From: JANLVI01 sp031363915
Lineage (GTDB): Bacteria > Vulcanimicrobiota > Vulcanimicrobiia > Vulcanimicrobiales > Vulcanimicrobiaceae
Assembly (NCBI GenBank): GCA_031363915.1
Contig: JANLVI010000027.1
Coordinates: forward strand, 1-64,000
Reading direction: 5' to 3'
DNA length: 64,000 nt
This document shows, piece after piece, positions 31,568-39,751 of this stretch (position 1 is the stretch's first letter; each line of letters opens with the position of its first letter). The notes under the pieces were generated by a model that saw nothing but the letters and a program-made list of their open reading frames with translations, ran no database searches and had not been told where the DNA came from. A program made the position numbers and the translations under genes.

Positions 31568-32487
31568 CGTTCGCGCATCCGGGAATGCTGCTCTTAGCAA
31601 TCACGGCAGCGGTCGGGTTTGTCTTCGCCTACCGGGCGCTTGAGTCGCGCGCGTCGCGCACTGCACTCGCCTACAGCGACCTCGCCTTTGCCGAGACGGC
31701 GTTTGCATCGCGCATCCCGTGGACGACCGTGCTGCTGGGTGCCTGGACGCTCGCGCTGCTCGGGGTCGGCACCGCGCTTGCGGGCCCGCACTTCGATGCC
31801 CGGGTTCCCGTAAGCGACGGCAACGTGATGCTCTGCGTTGACACCTCGGGCTCGATGGCCTCAACCGACATCGCGCCGACGCGTTCCGAGGCCGCACGCG
31901 CTGCGGTTCTTGCATTTATTGATGGAACACCGGGCAAAACGCGCATCGGAATAGTCTCGTTTTCAACATTTGCCAACCTCGTCTCACCACTGACCGACGA
32001 TCGCGCGGAACTGCGCGATGCGATCGATCGTATTCCTCCGCCGAATGGCGGGACGGCGATCGGCGAGGCGCTCGCGGCGGCGGCCCAGTCGTTGCCGGAT
32101 CGTGGCCACCGCGCGATCGTGCTCATCACTGACGGCGTCAATAACAGCGGCCGCGATCCGCTTGCGATCTCGCAGGCGATCGGCGCGCGCGGAATTACGA
32201 TCTACACGATCGGGATTGGGAGCAACGATAGCGGCGAGCTGATTCCCGGAACGAACGAACAAGCCCAGATCGATGAAGACGCACTGCGGGCGTTCGCGCA
32301 ATCCGCGCACGGTGACTACGCCCGCGTCAGCGATGCGGGCGGCCTGCGCAGCAAGCTTGCTGCCCTCGCGCGCTCGAGTATCTGGGAGAAATCGCACGTC
32401 GACGCCTCGCTCGGCTTTGCCGTCGGCGGCGGTGCGCTGATGATCCTTGCGCTGTTGGGATCTCTGACGTTCGGCCGCCTTCCGTAG
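31564..32487 (+). CDS. VWA domain membrane protein (BatA-like)
   Basis: A 307-residue protein. Two N-terminal transmembrane helices (~5-22 and ~52-72) precede a von Willebrand A domain (~85-280) with a perfect MIDAS motif DTSGSMAS and the GGTAIGEAL and ITDGVNN elements. A last hydrophobic helix lies at ~285-305. It matches the BatA/aerotolerance architecture and completes a BatD-MoxR-DUF58-BatA set. The ATG at 31564 shares ATGA with DUF58. The assembly likely works on the outer face of the cytoplasmic membrane; the client is unknown. Confidence 0.9.
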   Translation: MTFAHPGMLLLAITAAVGFVFAYRALESRASRTALAYSDLAFAETAFASRIPWTTVLLGAWTLALLGVGTALAGPHFDARVPVSDGNVMLCVDTSGSMASTDIAPTRSEAARAAVLAFIDGTPGKTRIGIVSFSTFANLVSPLTDDRAELRDAIDRIPPPNGGTAIGEALAAAAQSLPDRGHRAIVLITDGVNNSGRDPLAISQAIGARGITIYTIGIGSNDSGELIPGTNEQAQIDEDALRAFAQSAHGDYARVSDAGGLRSKLAALARSSIWEKSHVDASLGFAVGGGALMILALLGSLTFGRLP

Positions 32488-32502
32488 TCCAAGAAAGAAT
32501 GT

Positions 32503-33147
32503 ATGAGCGACATCTCCGACATCCGCCTCAGCTACGAACGCGCCGCCCTCGATGAGAGCGACGTTGCTCGCGACCCTTTCGCGCAGTTTAAAGCGTGGCT
32601 CGACGAAGCACTCGCCGCGGAGATCGTCGAGCCGAACGCCATGACGGTCGCGACCGTCGGCATCGACGGCCAGCCCTCAGCGCGCATCGTGCTCTTACGG
32701 GGCTACGACGAACGCGGCATGGTGTTCTTTACGAACTATGAGAGCCAAAAAGGCCACGAGATCGCAACGACGCCGCGCGCCGCGCTGCTCTTTTTTTGGG
32801 CGTCACTCGAACGGCAAATCCGTATCGAAGGTCCGGTCGAGCGACTCTCGGCGGCCGACTCGGATGCCTACTTCGAAAAGCGCCCGCGCGGCCACCGCCT
32901 CTCGGCGTGGGCGTCGCCGCAGTCGAGCAAAGTGGCAAGTCGAGCCGAACTCGACGAGCGGATGCAGAAATTCGACGAGCAATTCGCCGGTGTGGACGTT
33001 CCGCGTCCCGAGCACTGGGGCGGTTTCCGTGTCAAACCGCTGCGTTTTGAATACTGGCAGGGGCGACGCAACCGCGTGCACGACCGCATCGTCTTCCGAC
33101 GTGTCGCAATCGGCACGCCGTGGATCGCCGAGCGGCTCGCGCCCTAG
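32503..33147 (+). CDS. pdxH: Pyridoxamine/pyridoxine 5'-phosphate oxidase
   Basis: A 214-residue FMN enzyme oxidising pyridoxamine 5'-phosphate to pyridoxal 5'-phosphate. It shows the FMN-binding RIVLLRGYDERGMVFFTNYES, the PNPOx middle segment RIEGPVERLS, FEKRPRGHRLSAWAS and the C-terminal dimerisation region WGGFRVKPLRFEYWQGRRNRVHDR. Full length. It follows the VWA gene by 15 bp and may share its transcript. PLP made here is needed by BioA and BioF, also encoded in this window. Confidence 0.95.
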   Translation: MSDISDIRLSYERAALDESDVARDPFAQFKAWLDEALAAEIVEPNAMTVATVGIDGQPSARIVLLRGYDERGMVFFTNYESQKGHEIATTPRAALLFFWASLERQIRIEGPVERLSAADSDAYFEKRPRGHRLSAWASPQSSKVASRAELDERMQKFDEQFAGVDVPRPEHWGGFRVKPLRFEYWQGRRNRVHDRIVFRRVAIGTPWIAERLAP

Positions 33148-33150
33148 GCG

Positions 33151-33720
33151 CTAGTGCAAGAGGCCACCGTAAAGCGAGACGGCGACGCCGATGCCGAACG
33201 CGCCTGCCGCGATCACGGTTAGGAGACGCGTCGTCGCAAGAGCCGAGATCGAGACGAGGACGATCGCGATTTCGAGAAACGTGATTCCAATTTCCATCGT
33301 CTCGTAGCTGTGCAGGTCGTGGGCGCTCGTCTCATTCGCGTGGAGGGCATCACGTTCGTAGGCCCGCGCCTTGGCGAAAATCGGTCTCTTCTCCGCGCGT
33401 TCGCGATCGACGACCGCTTGAAGCGGCGCGACGCTGCGAACGTTGCCTGAGGCGATCTGCGCTTCGTAAATATGCTGTTTGATACTGCGCGATTCGTACT
33501 CGTTATACGAATCGCTCGCGAGCGTCGTCAACCGCAGTGCTTCATTTTTCGCAACGAGTGCTAACGTCGATCGTTGTGAGGCGACGAGGTTCGCAAACGC
33601 CGCGATCACCGCGATGATGGCCGCCGCAATCGGAACCCATTTCGCTCCGTGGCGTTGAGAGGGGTGTTCGCTTCGTTCGTGCGCTTCTTCGAAGGCTTTG
33701 GCCGGCTGGAAATCGCTCAT
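33151..33720 (-). CDS. DUF4337-like membrane protein
   Basis: A 189-residue protein with three hydrophobic segments: ~27-45 and a C-terminal pair (~140-160, ~165-185). A helical loop (~55-130) of charged residues separates them, containing SDSYNEYESRSIKQHIYEAQ. This matches the DUF4337 layout (one N-terminal TM, coiled-coil-like region, two C-terminal TMs). Function unknown. It is convergent to pdxH, ending 3 bp away, and divergent from carB across 100 bp; no regulatory motif was recognised there. Confidence 0.78.
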   Translation of the reverse strand: MSDFQPAKAFEEAHERSEHPSQRHGAKWVPIAAAIIAVIAAFANLVASQRSTLALVAKNEALRLTTLASDSYNEYESRSIKQHIYEAQIASGNVRSVAPLQAVVDRERAEKRPIFAKARAYERDALHANETSAHDLHSYETMEIGITFLEIAIVLVSISALATTRLLTVIAAGAFGIGVAVSLYGGLLH

Positions 33721-33820
33721 TACCAGAGCCGTTCTACCGTCGCCGGCGTGCAACTCCCCCGCTCCGAACGCAAGCCGGACCGGAAGGTGTCCTCCTTGCG
33801 GGTCGCGCCGAGGACTCCCC

Positions 33821-36800
33821 ATGCTGCCGGACAACCTTTCGCAAGATATGTCCCGTCGCAGCGTTCTCGTCATCGGCAGTGGCCCGATCATCATCGGGCA
33901 AGCAGCCGAATTCGATTATGCCGGCGTGCAAGCGTGTCGGGCGCTGCGTGAGGAAGGCCTGCGGGTCATCCTCGTCAACTCGAATCCTGCGACGATCATG
34001 ACGGACCCCGAGATCGCGGATGCCGTCTATCTCGAACCGCTCACGGTGCCATCACTCGAACGAATCATCGAACGCGAGCGCCCCGATGCGATGCTGCCGA
34101 CACTCGGCGGCCAAACCGGTTTGAATCTCGCCGTCGAACTCTCCGAAGCCGGCGTGCTTGAGAAGTACAACATCGAGTTACTCGGCACGCCGATCGACAC
34201 GATCAAACTTGCCGAAGATCGCGAACGCTTCAAGAATAAGATGCTCGAGATCGGCGAACCCGTGCCGTCGTCGGTCATCGTTACGGATATCGAAGCCGGC
34301 GTCGCTTTTGCAGTCGACTACGACTATCCGCTGATCGTGCGCCCCGCCTACACCCTCGGCGGCACCGGCGGCGGCCTGGTGAATAATGAAGAAGAGCTGC
34401 GCGAAACGCTTGGCACGGGACTCGCCGCGAGCATCATCCATCAGGCGCTCGTGGAAACCTCGCTGCTCGGCTGGAAAGAAGTAGAGTACGAAGTGCTGCG
34501 CGATAGTGCAAATAACTGCATCATCGTCTGCAACATGGAGAATATCGACCCCGTCGGCGTGCACACCGGCGATTCGATCGTCGTTGCACCCTCGCAAACG
34601 CTCTCCGACAAAGACTACCAGATGCTGCGCACCTCGAGCATAAAGATCATCCGCGCGCTCAACGTTCAGGGCGGCTGCAACATCCAGTTCGCACTGCATC
34701 CCGAGCGCAGCGAGTACATGATCATCGAAGTGAACCCGCGCGTCTCGCGCAGTTCGGCCCTCGCCTCCAAAGCAACGGGCTACCCAATCGCCAAAATTTC
34801 CACAAAGATCGCGCTCGGTCAAACCCTCGACGAGATCCCAAACCCCGTCACGGGCAAAACCAAAGCTGCGTACGAGCCGACGCTCGACTACTGCATCGTC
34901 AAATTCCCGCGCTGGCCGTTCGATAAATTTCCTCTCGCCGATACGCGGCTGGGGACGCAGATGAAATCGACGGGCGAGGCGATGGGGATCGGCCGTACGT
35001 TTGCCGCCGCCCTCATGAAGGCGGTCCGCGGGCTCGATCTCAAATTCGAGACGCTCACCGGCGGCATGTATGAAGGCTGGAGTGACGACGAACTCGAGCG
35101 CACGCTCGTCACGCCGACCCACGAACGTCTCTTCGCCGTCTGCGAACTCTTGCGTCGCGGATACTCGATCGATGAGTTGCACGAACTCTCGACGATCGAC
35201 GAATTCTGGCTCGCTGAATTCGCCGCACTCGTCGCCCTTGAGGAACGCCTGCGCGCCGGAACGGCAACGCCGCAAGACTTCGACCTTGCAACCGAATCCG
35301 GCTATTCGAGTCGCGGCATCAACTCGCTCGACACGGAATCGGTCACGCCGTATACCGTCGGCAATGCCGCGTTCCGCATGGTCGACACCGCCGCCGCCGA
35401 GTTTCCCGCGCAATCGCCGTACTATTATCTCTCGCGCGGCGAGACGGACGAAATGCGCGTGACGCCGCACGAAGCGGTGGTCGTCGTCGGCAGCGGCCCG
35501 ATCCGCATCGGTCAAGGCATCGAGTTCGACTATTCGTGCGTGCACGCCGCGTGGGCGCTGCGCGAAGCGGGCATGTCGCCGGTCGTCATCAACAACAATC
35601 CCGAAACCGTCTCAACGGATTTCGACGTTTCCGACGTGCTCGTGTTCGAACCGCCGGGTGCGGACGAAGTGCAAGCAACCTACGAAGCGACAAAGGCACG
35701 TGGGGTGATGCTCGCATTCGGCGGCCAAACGGCGATCAATCTTGCCGACGAACTGACGCGGCGCGGCGTGCGCATCGTCGGCAGCGACCAAAAATCGCTC
35801 GACATGGCCGAAGACCGCGAACAATTCGATGACGCCCTCACGCGCCTGGGTGTCGCACGCCCGGAAGGCCGCGCCGCAAAATCATTCCGCGAAGCGCGCG
35901 TAATCGCACGCGAACTCGGTTTCCCCGTCCTCGTACGCCCGAGCTTCGTCCTCGGCGGACGCGGCATGGAAATCGTCTACAACGAAGGCCAACTCGCCTC
36001 ATACGTGGAGTCGGCTCCACCGATCCAACCCAAGGCCCCGCTTATGGTCGACAAGTACTTACGCGGGCTCGAAGTCGAAGTCGACGCTGTCTTCGACGGT
36101 GACGACATCTTGATCCCCGGAATCTTCGAACACGTCGAACGCGCCGGCATCCACTCCGGCGACTCAATTAGCGTGTACCCAACGCAGAACGTCGATGCCG
36201 ACATGGAAATCCGCATCGTCGATGTCACGACAGCAATCGCTCGCGAACTCGGCATCCGAGGCCTGATCAATATCCAGTTCGTGATCCACCAGGGCCAACT
36301 CTACATCATCGAGGCCAACCCGCGCGCGAGCCGCACGGTTCCGATCATCTCTAAAGCAACGGGCATCAACATCGTCGCAGCCGCAACGCGAATCGCGCTC
36401 GGCGAAAAACTTCGCTACATGGATTTTGGAACTGGGCTTCGCCCAAAAGCCAGCTTCACCGTCGTCAAAGTTCCGGTCTTCTCATTTGCAAAAATGCGCG
36501 GCGTAGAAACGATCCTCGGCCCCGAAATGAAATCCACCGGCGAAGTCCTCGGCATCGACGACACGTACGCGGGCGCCCTGCGCAAAGGCTTCGTAGCCGC
36601 CGGCATCCGCATGCCAAAAACCGGAGGCCGGATCCTCGTCTCGATCTCAGATGAAGAGAAGAGCGAGTCAATCGAATTGATGCGCCGCTACGTCAAACTC
36701 GGCTTCGCCCTGATCGCAACGCCCGGCACGCATAAACTGCTTACGGAAGCCGGTCTTCCCGCCGAACGAACCAACAAAATCAGCGCCGGCTCACCGCACG

Positions 36801-37030
36801 TCCTCGACGTCATCACTTCACGCTCCGTCGACCTCGTCATCAACAACGCGACAGGCTCAAGAGAACTAACCGACAACTACCGCATTCGCCGCTTCGCAGT
36901 CGAAGCGAGCATCGCGTGCCTAACGAGTTTAGACACCGCAGCAGCACTTGCAAGCGCCCTCGAATCCGGCGCGGGGCCCCCGCGAAGCCTGCAAGAATAC
37001 CAAGCGACGTTCACCGTCGGAACCAAATAA
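33821..37030 (+). CDS. carB: Carbamoyl-phosphate synthase large subunit
   Basis: A 1069-residue enzyme with two tandem ATP-grasp halves. The first opens with VLVIGSGPIIIGQAAEFDYAG and includes RPAYTLGGTGGG and EVNPRVSRSSALASKATGYP. The second opens with VVVVGSGPIRIGQGIEFDYS and includes RPSFVLGGRGMEIV and EANPRASRTVPIISKATG. A C-terminal MGS-like allosteric domain (from ~930) follows. It makes carbamoyl phosphate from bicarbonate, ammonia and 2 ATP. ATG 33821 has a GAGGA site at 6 nt; ATG 33848 is less likely. It stands alone, separated from carA by the MoxR set. Codon use becomes richer in A-ending codons over the last kilobase. Confidence 0.97.
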   Translation: MLPDNLSQDMSRRSVLVIGSGPIIIGQAAEFDYAGVQACRALREEGLRVILVNSNPATIMTDPEIADAVYLEPLTVPSLERIIERERPDAMLPTLGGQTGLNLAVELSEAGVLEKYNIELLGTPIDTIKLAEDRERFKNKMLEIGEPVPSSVIVTDIEAGVAFAVDYDYPLIVRPAYTLGGTGGGLVNNEEELRETLGTGLAASIIHQALVETSLLGWKEVEYEVLRDSANNCIIVCNMENIDPVGVHTGDSIVVAPSQTLSDKDYQMLRTSSIKIIRALNVQGGCNIQFALHPERSEYMIIEVNPRVSRSSALASKATGYPIAKISTKIALGQTLDEIPNPVTGKTKAAYEPTLDYCIVKFPRWPFDKFPLADTRLGTQMKSTGEAMGIGRTFAAALMKAVRGLDLKFETLTGGMYEGWSDDELERTLVTPTHERLFAVCELLRRGYSIDELHELSTIDEFWLAEFAALVALEERLRAGTATPQDFDLATESGYSSRGINSLDTESVTPYTVGNAAFRMVDTAAAEFPAQSPYYYLSRGETDEMRVTPHEAVVVVGSGPIRIGQGIEFDYSCVHAAWALREAGMSPVVINNNPETVSTDFDVSDVLVFEPPGADEVQATYEATKARGVMLAFGGQTAINLADELTRRGVRIVGSDQKSLDMAEDREQFDDALTRLGVARPEGRAAKSFREARVIARELGFPVLVRPSFVLGGRGMEIVYNEGQLASYVESAPPIQPKAPLMVDKYLRGLEVEVDAVFDGDDILIPGIFEHVERAGIHSGDSISVYPTQNVDADMEIRIVDVTTAIARELGIRGLINIQFVIHQGQLYIIEANPRASRTVPIISKATGINIVAAATRIALGEKLRYMDFGTGLRPKASFTVVKVPVFSFAKMRGVETILGPEMKSTGEVLGIDDTYAGALRKGFVAAGIRMPKTGGRILVSISDEEKSESIELMRRYVKLGFALIATPGTHKLLTEAGLPAERTNKISAGSPHVLDVITSRSVDLVINNATGSRELTDNYRIRRFAVEASIACLTSLDTAAALASALESGAGPPRSLQEYQATFTVGTK

Positions 37031-37032
37031 AC

Positions 37033-37389
37033 GTGCGCGGTACGCTAGCCGAAAAAAAGCGAACGAAAACAACGATGATCGCCGTAATAATCGGACTCAT
37101 CCTCTTCGTAATCGACGTATTCGCATTCAACGGCGACGACTTCACCTACGTTGTAGCCGGCGTGATAACGATAATGGCAGCAGCAAAATGGCTTCTAGCC
37201 TGGTACCCGCTACGAAAACGAGACCGAGCCCTACTCCTCGCGCTGGCAGCAGCCCCCTGGGTCGTAGCATACCTCGATTCCTATCCATCACTAAGAGCGG
37301 CAGCAGTAATAAACATCGCGTTGTTCGGCCTAGCACTAATCGTGCAATCCAAGATCAACGGTCGAGCCGAAGCGACGAAAAAGCCATGA
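37033..37389 (+). CDS. Small membrane protein, function unknown
   Basis: Up to 118 residues (GTG 37033; ATG 37075 gives 104) with four hydrophobic helices: MIAVIIGLILFVIDVFAF, a GVITIMAAAKWLLAWY helix, LLLALAAAPWVVAYL and AVINIALFGLALIV. The start is just after the carB stop, so it may be read with carB. Codon choice is unlike the rest of the window (many ATA, CTA, GTA, CGA). No family recognised. Confidence 0.62.
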   Translation: MRGTLAEKKRTKTTMIAVIIGLILFVIDVFAFNGDDFTYVVAGVITIMAAAKWLLAWYPLRKRDRALLLALAAAPWVVAYLDSYPSLRAAAVINIALFGLALIVQSKINGRAEATKKP

Positions 37390-37430
37390 AGAACGAGGAT
37401 TGGTGAATCTGGTGGCGGTGGGGTGTCTGA

Positions 37431-37501
37431 GCATTTTGTGAAGGCAGGATGCCGAGCACAAAATGTGAGCCAGTAGCACTTTCACAAGGATGTGAAAGTG
37501 C
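37431..37501 (+). ncRNA. Two hairpins with CsrA-type AGGA loops
   Basis: Hairpin 1: CATTTTGTG (37432-37440) pairs with CACAAAATG (37457-37465), with an inner GGC-AGGAT-GCC. Hairpin 2: GCACTTTCACA (37476-37486) pairs perfectly over 11 bp with TGTGAAAGTGC (37491-37501) around AGGA. The second apex ACAAGGATGT equals the CsrA SELEX consensus ACARGGAUGU. Either a CsrA-binding leader of the gene at 37596 or a short sponge RNA. Hairpins are seen; the CsrA link is inference. Confidence 0.45.
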
Positions 37502-37595
37502 GGGCGTCCCGACCGGCACCATATCCCCCAAGCCTCAAGCCACAATCGTCCTAAAGCGCAGGCCGACCGACCAACCCACTCCAAAAGAGAATCAA

Positions 37596-38339
37596 ATGAC
37601 CGAACGACCAGCAAGCGAAGCCCGCATCTACATCCTAGGCGGCAACGCCAGCACGCTTGCATTCGTCTCAAGCCTGCGCCCCGAAAACCGACAGATTACC
37701 GCTTGGCTAGCGCCGCTGGCCTGGACCCCAGTCGGCGTCGTCGTCGGTGAGGGATGGCAGCGGGTCAATATCGCAGCCGACAACGTACCGGGCTGGGTCG
37801 ATCAGACATTTTCGGCGGAAGACGATCGCGCATTCGTTTCATCGCTGCGTGATTTAGAAATGTTGATCCGCATCGGTTGGCATTCCGAAGCCCCGATCGC
37901 GCTGACGGAAGAATTGGTCTTGAACCCGGAAGATTTGCCGGAAGACGTGCTCGACGCCTTAGCGCACCCCGAAGATCAGCTAACGCAGTGCGCGGTCTGT
38001 AGGCGAACGTGCGTCCGCGACCACTTCGTGTGGAACGAACGCCGCCTCTGCGCCTGGGACTACCATGCGACGGTCTTCGGCAAACGCGGACCTTGGCAAG
38101 CAAAACCCTACGAAGAACGCTACTTCGAAACGCTGCCCAGTGCGAAATACGTCGCCCACGGACTGCTCGAAGATGTCGGCGTCGATGCGATCCTCGCCCT
38201 CGATGATATCGAAGAGCAACTCGCACGCAAGATCGTCAACGACGTAATGGACGCCGAACCCGAGAGCGCGCATCTTGCGGTGAGGACAGAAAGCGGCATG
38301 ACGCTTTTGCGCGAACGTAAAGCGGAGCCGCGGCCCTGA
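37596..38339 (+). CDS. Hypothetical protein with cysteine cluster, before PBP2
   Basis: A 247-residue soluble protein, not recognised. It has an alpha/beta N-terminal half (IYILGGNASTLAFVSSL ... WVDQTFSAEDDRAFVSSLRDLEMLIRIGW). A mid-protein cysteine cluster reads QCAVCRRTCVRDHF and RRLCAWDYH and could hold a metal; an acidic helical C-terminal part follows. It is the first gene of the long PBP2-pknB-ruv operon, and its stop overlaps the PBP2 start as CTGA. The leader holds the CsrA-type hairpins. The spacing suggests a role linked to cell-wall synthesis, not proven. Confidence 0.75.
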   Translation: MTERPASEARIYILGGNASTLAFVSSLRPENRQITAWLAPLAWTPVGVVVGEGWQRVNIAADNVPGWVDQTFSAEDDRAFVSSLRDLEMLIRIGWHSEAPIALTEELVLNPEDLPEDVLDALAHPEDQLTQCAVCRRTCVRDHFVWNERRLCAWDYHATVFGKRGPWQAKPYEERYFETLPSAKYVAHGLLEDVGVDAILALDDIEEQLARKIVNDVMDAEPESAHLAVRTESGMTLLRERKAEPRP

Positions 38340-39751
38340 CCGATCGCGCGATCGCACGGCTCGGACAACTTTTCGTTGTCCTCTTTGCGATCATCGCCAT
38401 GCGCCAACTCTGGGTGCAGGTAGTCGATGGTCCGCGTCTGTCGGAGGACGCCCACAATCCGCGACGCGCGATGCTTGCAACCGGCCGCGGTTCGATCGTT
38501 GCAAGCGATGGAACGCCGCTTGCGATCACGCGCGGCGAAAAACGGGTCTACCCACAAAGCGACATCATCGTCCACGCAGTCGGGTATGCATCGGCGCAGT
38601 ATGGGACGTTCGGTTTAGAGGACGCGTTCAATTCAGTCTTGGCCGCGCGACCGATCGCAAACGATCCCATCGCGCAAGCGCGCGCGGTCTTCGGGAGCAA
38701 ACATGCAGAACCGCGCGGAGCCGATGTCGTCACGACGATCGATATCCCGATTCAGCGCGCACTCATGGCGGGACTCGCTCAGCATGCGCGCGCGGCCGGC
38801 GTCGTGCTCGACCCCCGTACGGGTGCCATACTCGCGCTGGGATCGGTCCCGCTTTTCGATCCGAATAAACTCGGTGCGCAGTTTCCGAAACTTTTGGCCG
38901 ATCCGGCAAAACCGCTGATCGACCGCAGCATCGATGGACTCTATCCACCGGGCTCGACGTTCAAGATCGTCACGGCCGCCGATGCCCTCGATGCTGGCAC
39001 CGTCACGATGGATTCGAAATTCAACGACTCCGGCGGCTTCACTGTCGGCAACTTCACGGTTCGAAACGATGAAGAAGAACGCACCGGCACGCAAGATCTG
39101 ACCGGTGCTTTTGCACTCTCGAGCAACGTCGACTTCGCGATGATCGGCGTGCAACTCGGGGTCGATCAGTGGGTCGACTACGCGCATCGCTGGGGCCTGG
39201 GCGATTCGCTCTCATTCGATCTTCCCGCTGCAAAAGATCACATTCCGAAAAAAGAGACGATCTCACCCTCGATCCTCGCGCAGCTCGCGTTCGGACAAGC
39301 GGACTTGCTGGTCACACCGATGCGCATGGCCGTCACCTGTGCGGCGATCGCCAATGGTGGAACGGTCCCGCGGCCGTATCTCGTGCGCCGCATCGCGGGC
39401 CAGGAAACGAGTCTTGCCGTGCGGGCCGAACAGCTCGCGCAGCCCATCTCGGCCGAGACGGCAGGGCACGTGCGCGATATGATGATCGCGGTCGTCAAAC
39501 GCGGTACCGGAACGAAGGCCGCGCTGCCGAACGTGACGGTGGCCGGGAAGACCGGGACGGCCACGAATCCCGCTGGGCGCTCTCACGCCTGGTTCGTCGC
39601 CTTTGCTCCGGCCGAGGCACCGGTGGTGGCAGTTGCGATCGTCGTCGAGAACGTTGGGTACGGGGGCACGTATGCCGCACCGATTGCACGCAACGTTCTG
39701 CGGGTCGCCCTGGCCCGGCAGCGAACCTCAGTCGTAGGCAATGCACCGTGA
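38336..39751 (+). CDS. Class B penicillin-binding protein 2 (FtsI/PbpA-like), CTG start
   Basis: A 471-residue transpeptidase crosslinking peptidoglycan. Transmembrane helix LGQLFVVLFAIIAMRQLWV, then PBP dimer region, then transpeptidase with the active serine in GSTFK (Ser207), SSN (262-264) and KTG (405-407). An in-frame TAA lies at 38318, and between it and ATG 38399 the only near-cognate start is CTG 38336, which overlaps the previous stop as CTGA. Starting at ATG 38399 would cut off the membrane anchor. No C-terminal PASTA domain. The next gene is the PASTA kinase, as in the pbpA-pknB arrangement. Confidence 0.9.
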   Translation: MTDRAIARLGQLFVVLFAIIAMRQLWVQVVDGPRLSEDAHNPRRAMLATGRGSIVASDGTPLAITRGEKRVYPQSDIIVHAVGYASAQYGTFGLEDAFNSVLAARPIANDPIAQARAVFGSKHAEPRGADVVTTIDIPIQRALMAGLAQHARAAGVVLDPRTGAILALGSVPLFDPNKLGAQFPKLLADPAKPLIDRSIDGLYPPGSTFKIVTAADALDAGTVTMDSKFNDSGGFTVGNFTVRNDEEERTGTQDLTGAFALSSNVDFAMIGVQLGVDQWVDYAHRWGLGDSLSFDLPAAKDHIPKKETISPSILAQLAFGQADLLVTPMRMAVTCAAIANGGTVPRPYLVRRIAGQETSLAVRAEQLAQPISAETAGHVRDMMIAVVKRGTGTKAALPNVTVAGKTGTATNPAGRSHAWFVAFAPAEAPVVAVAIVVENVGYGGTYAAPIARNVLRVALARQRTSVVGNAP

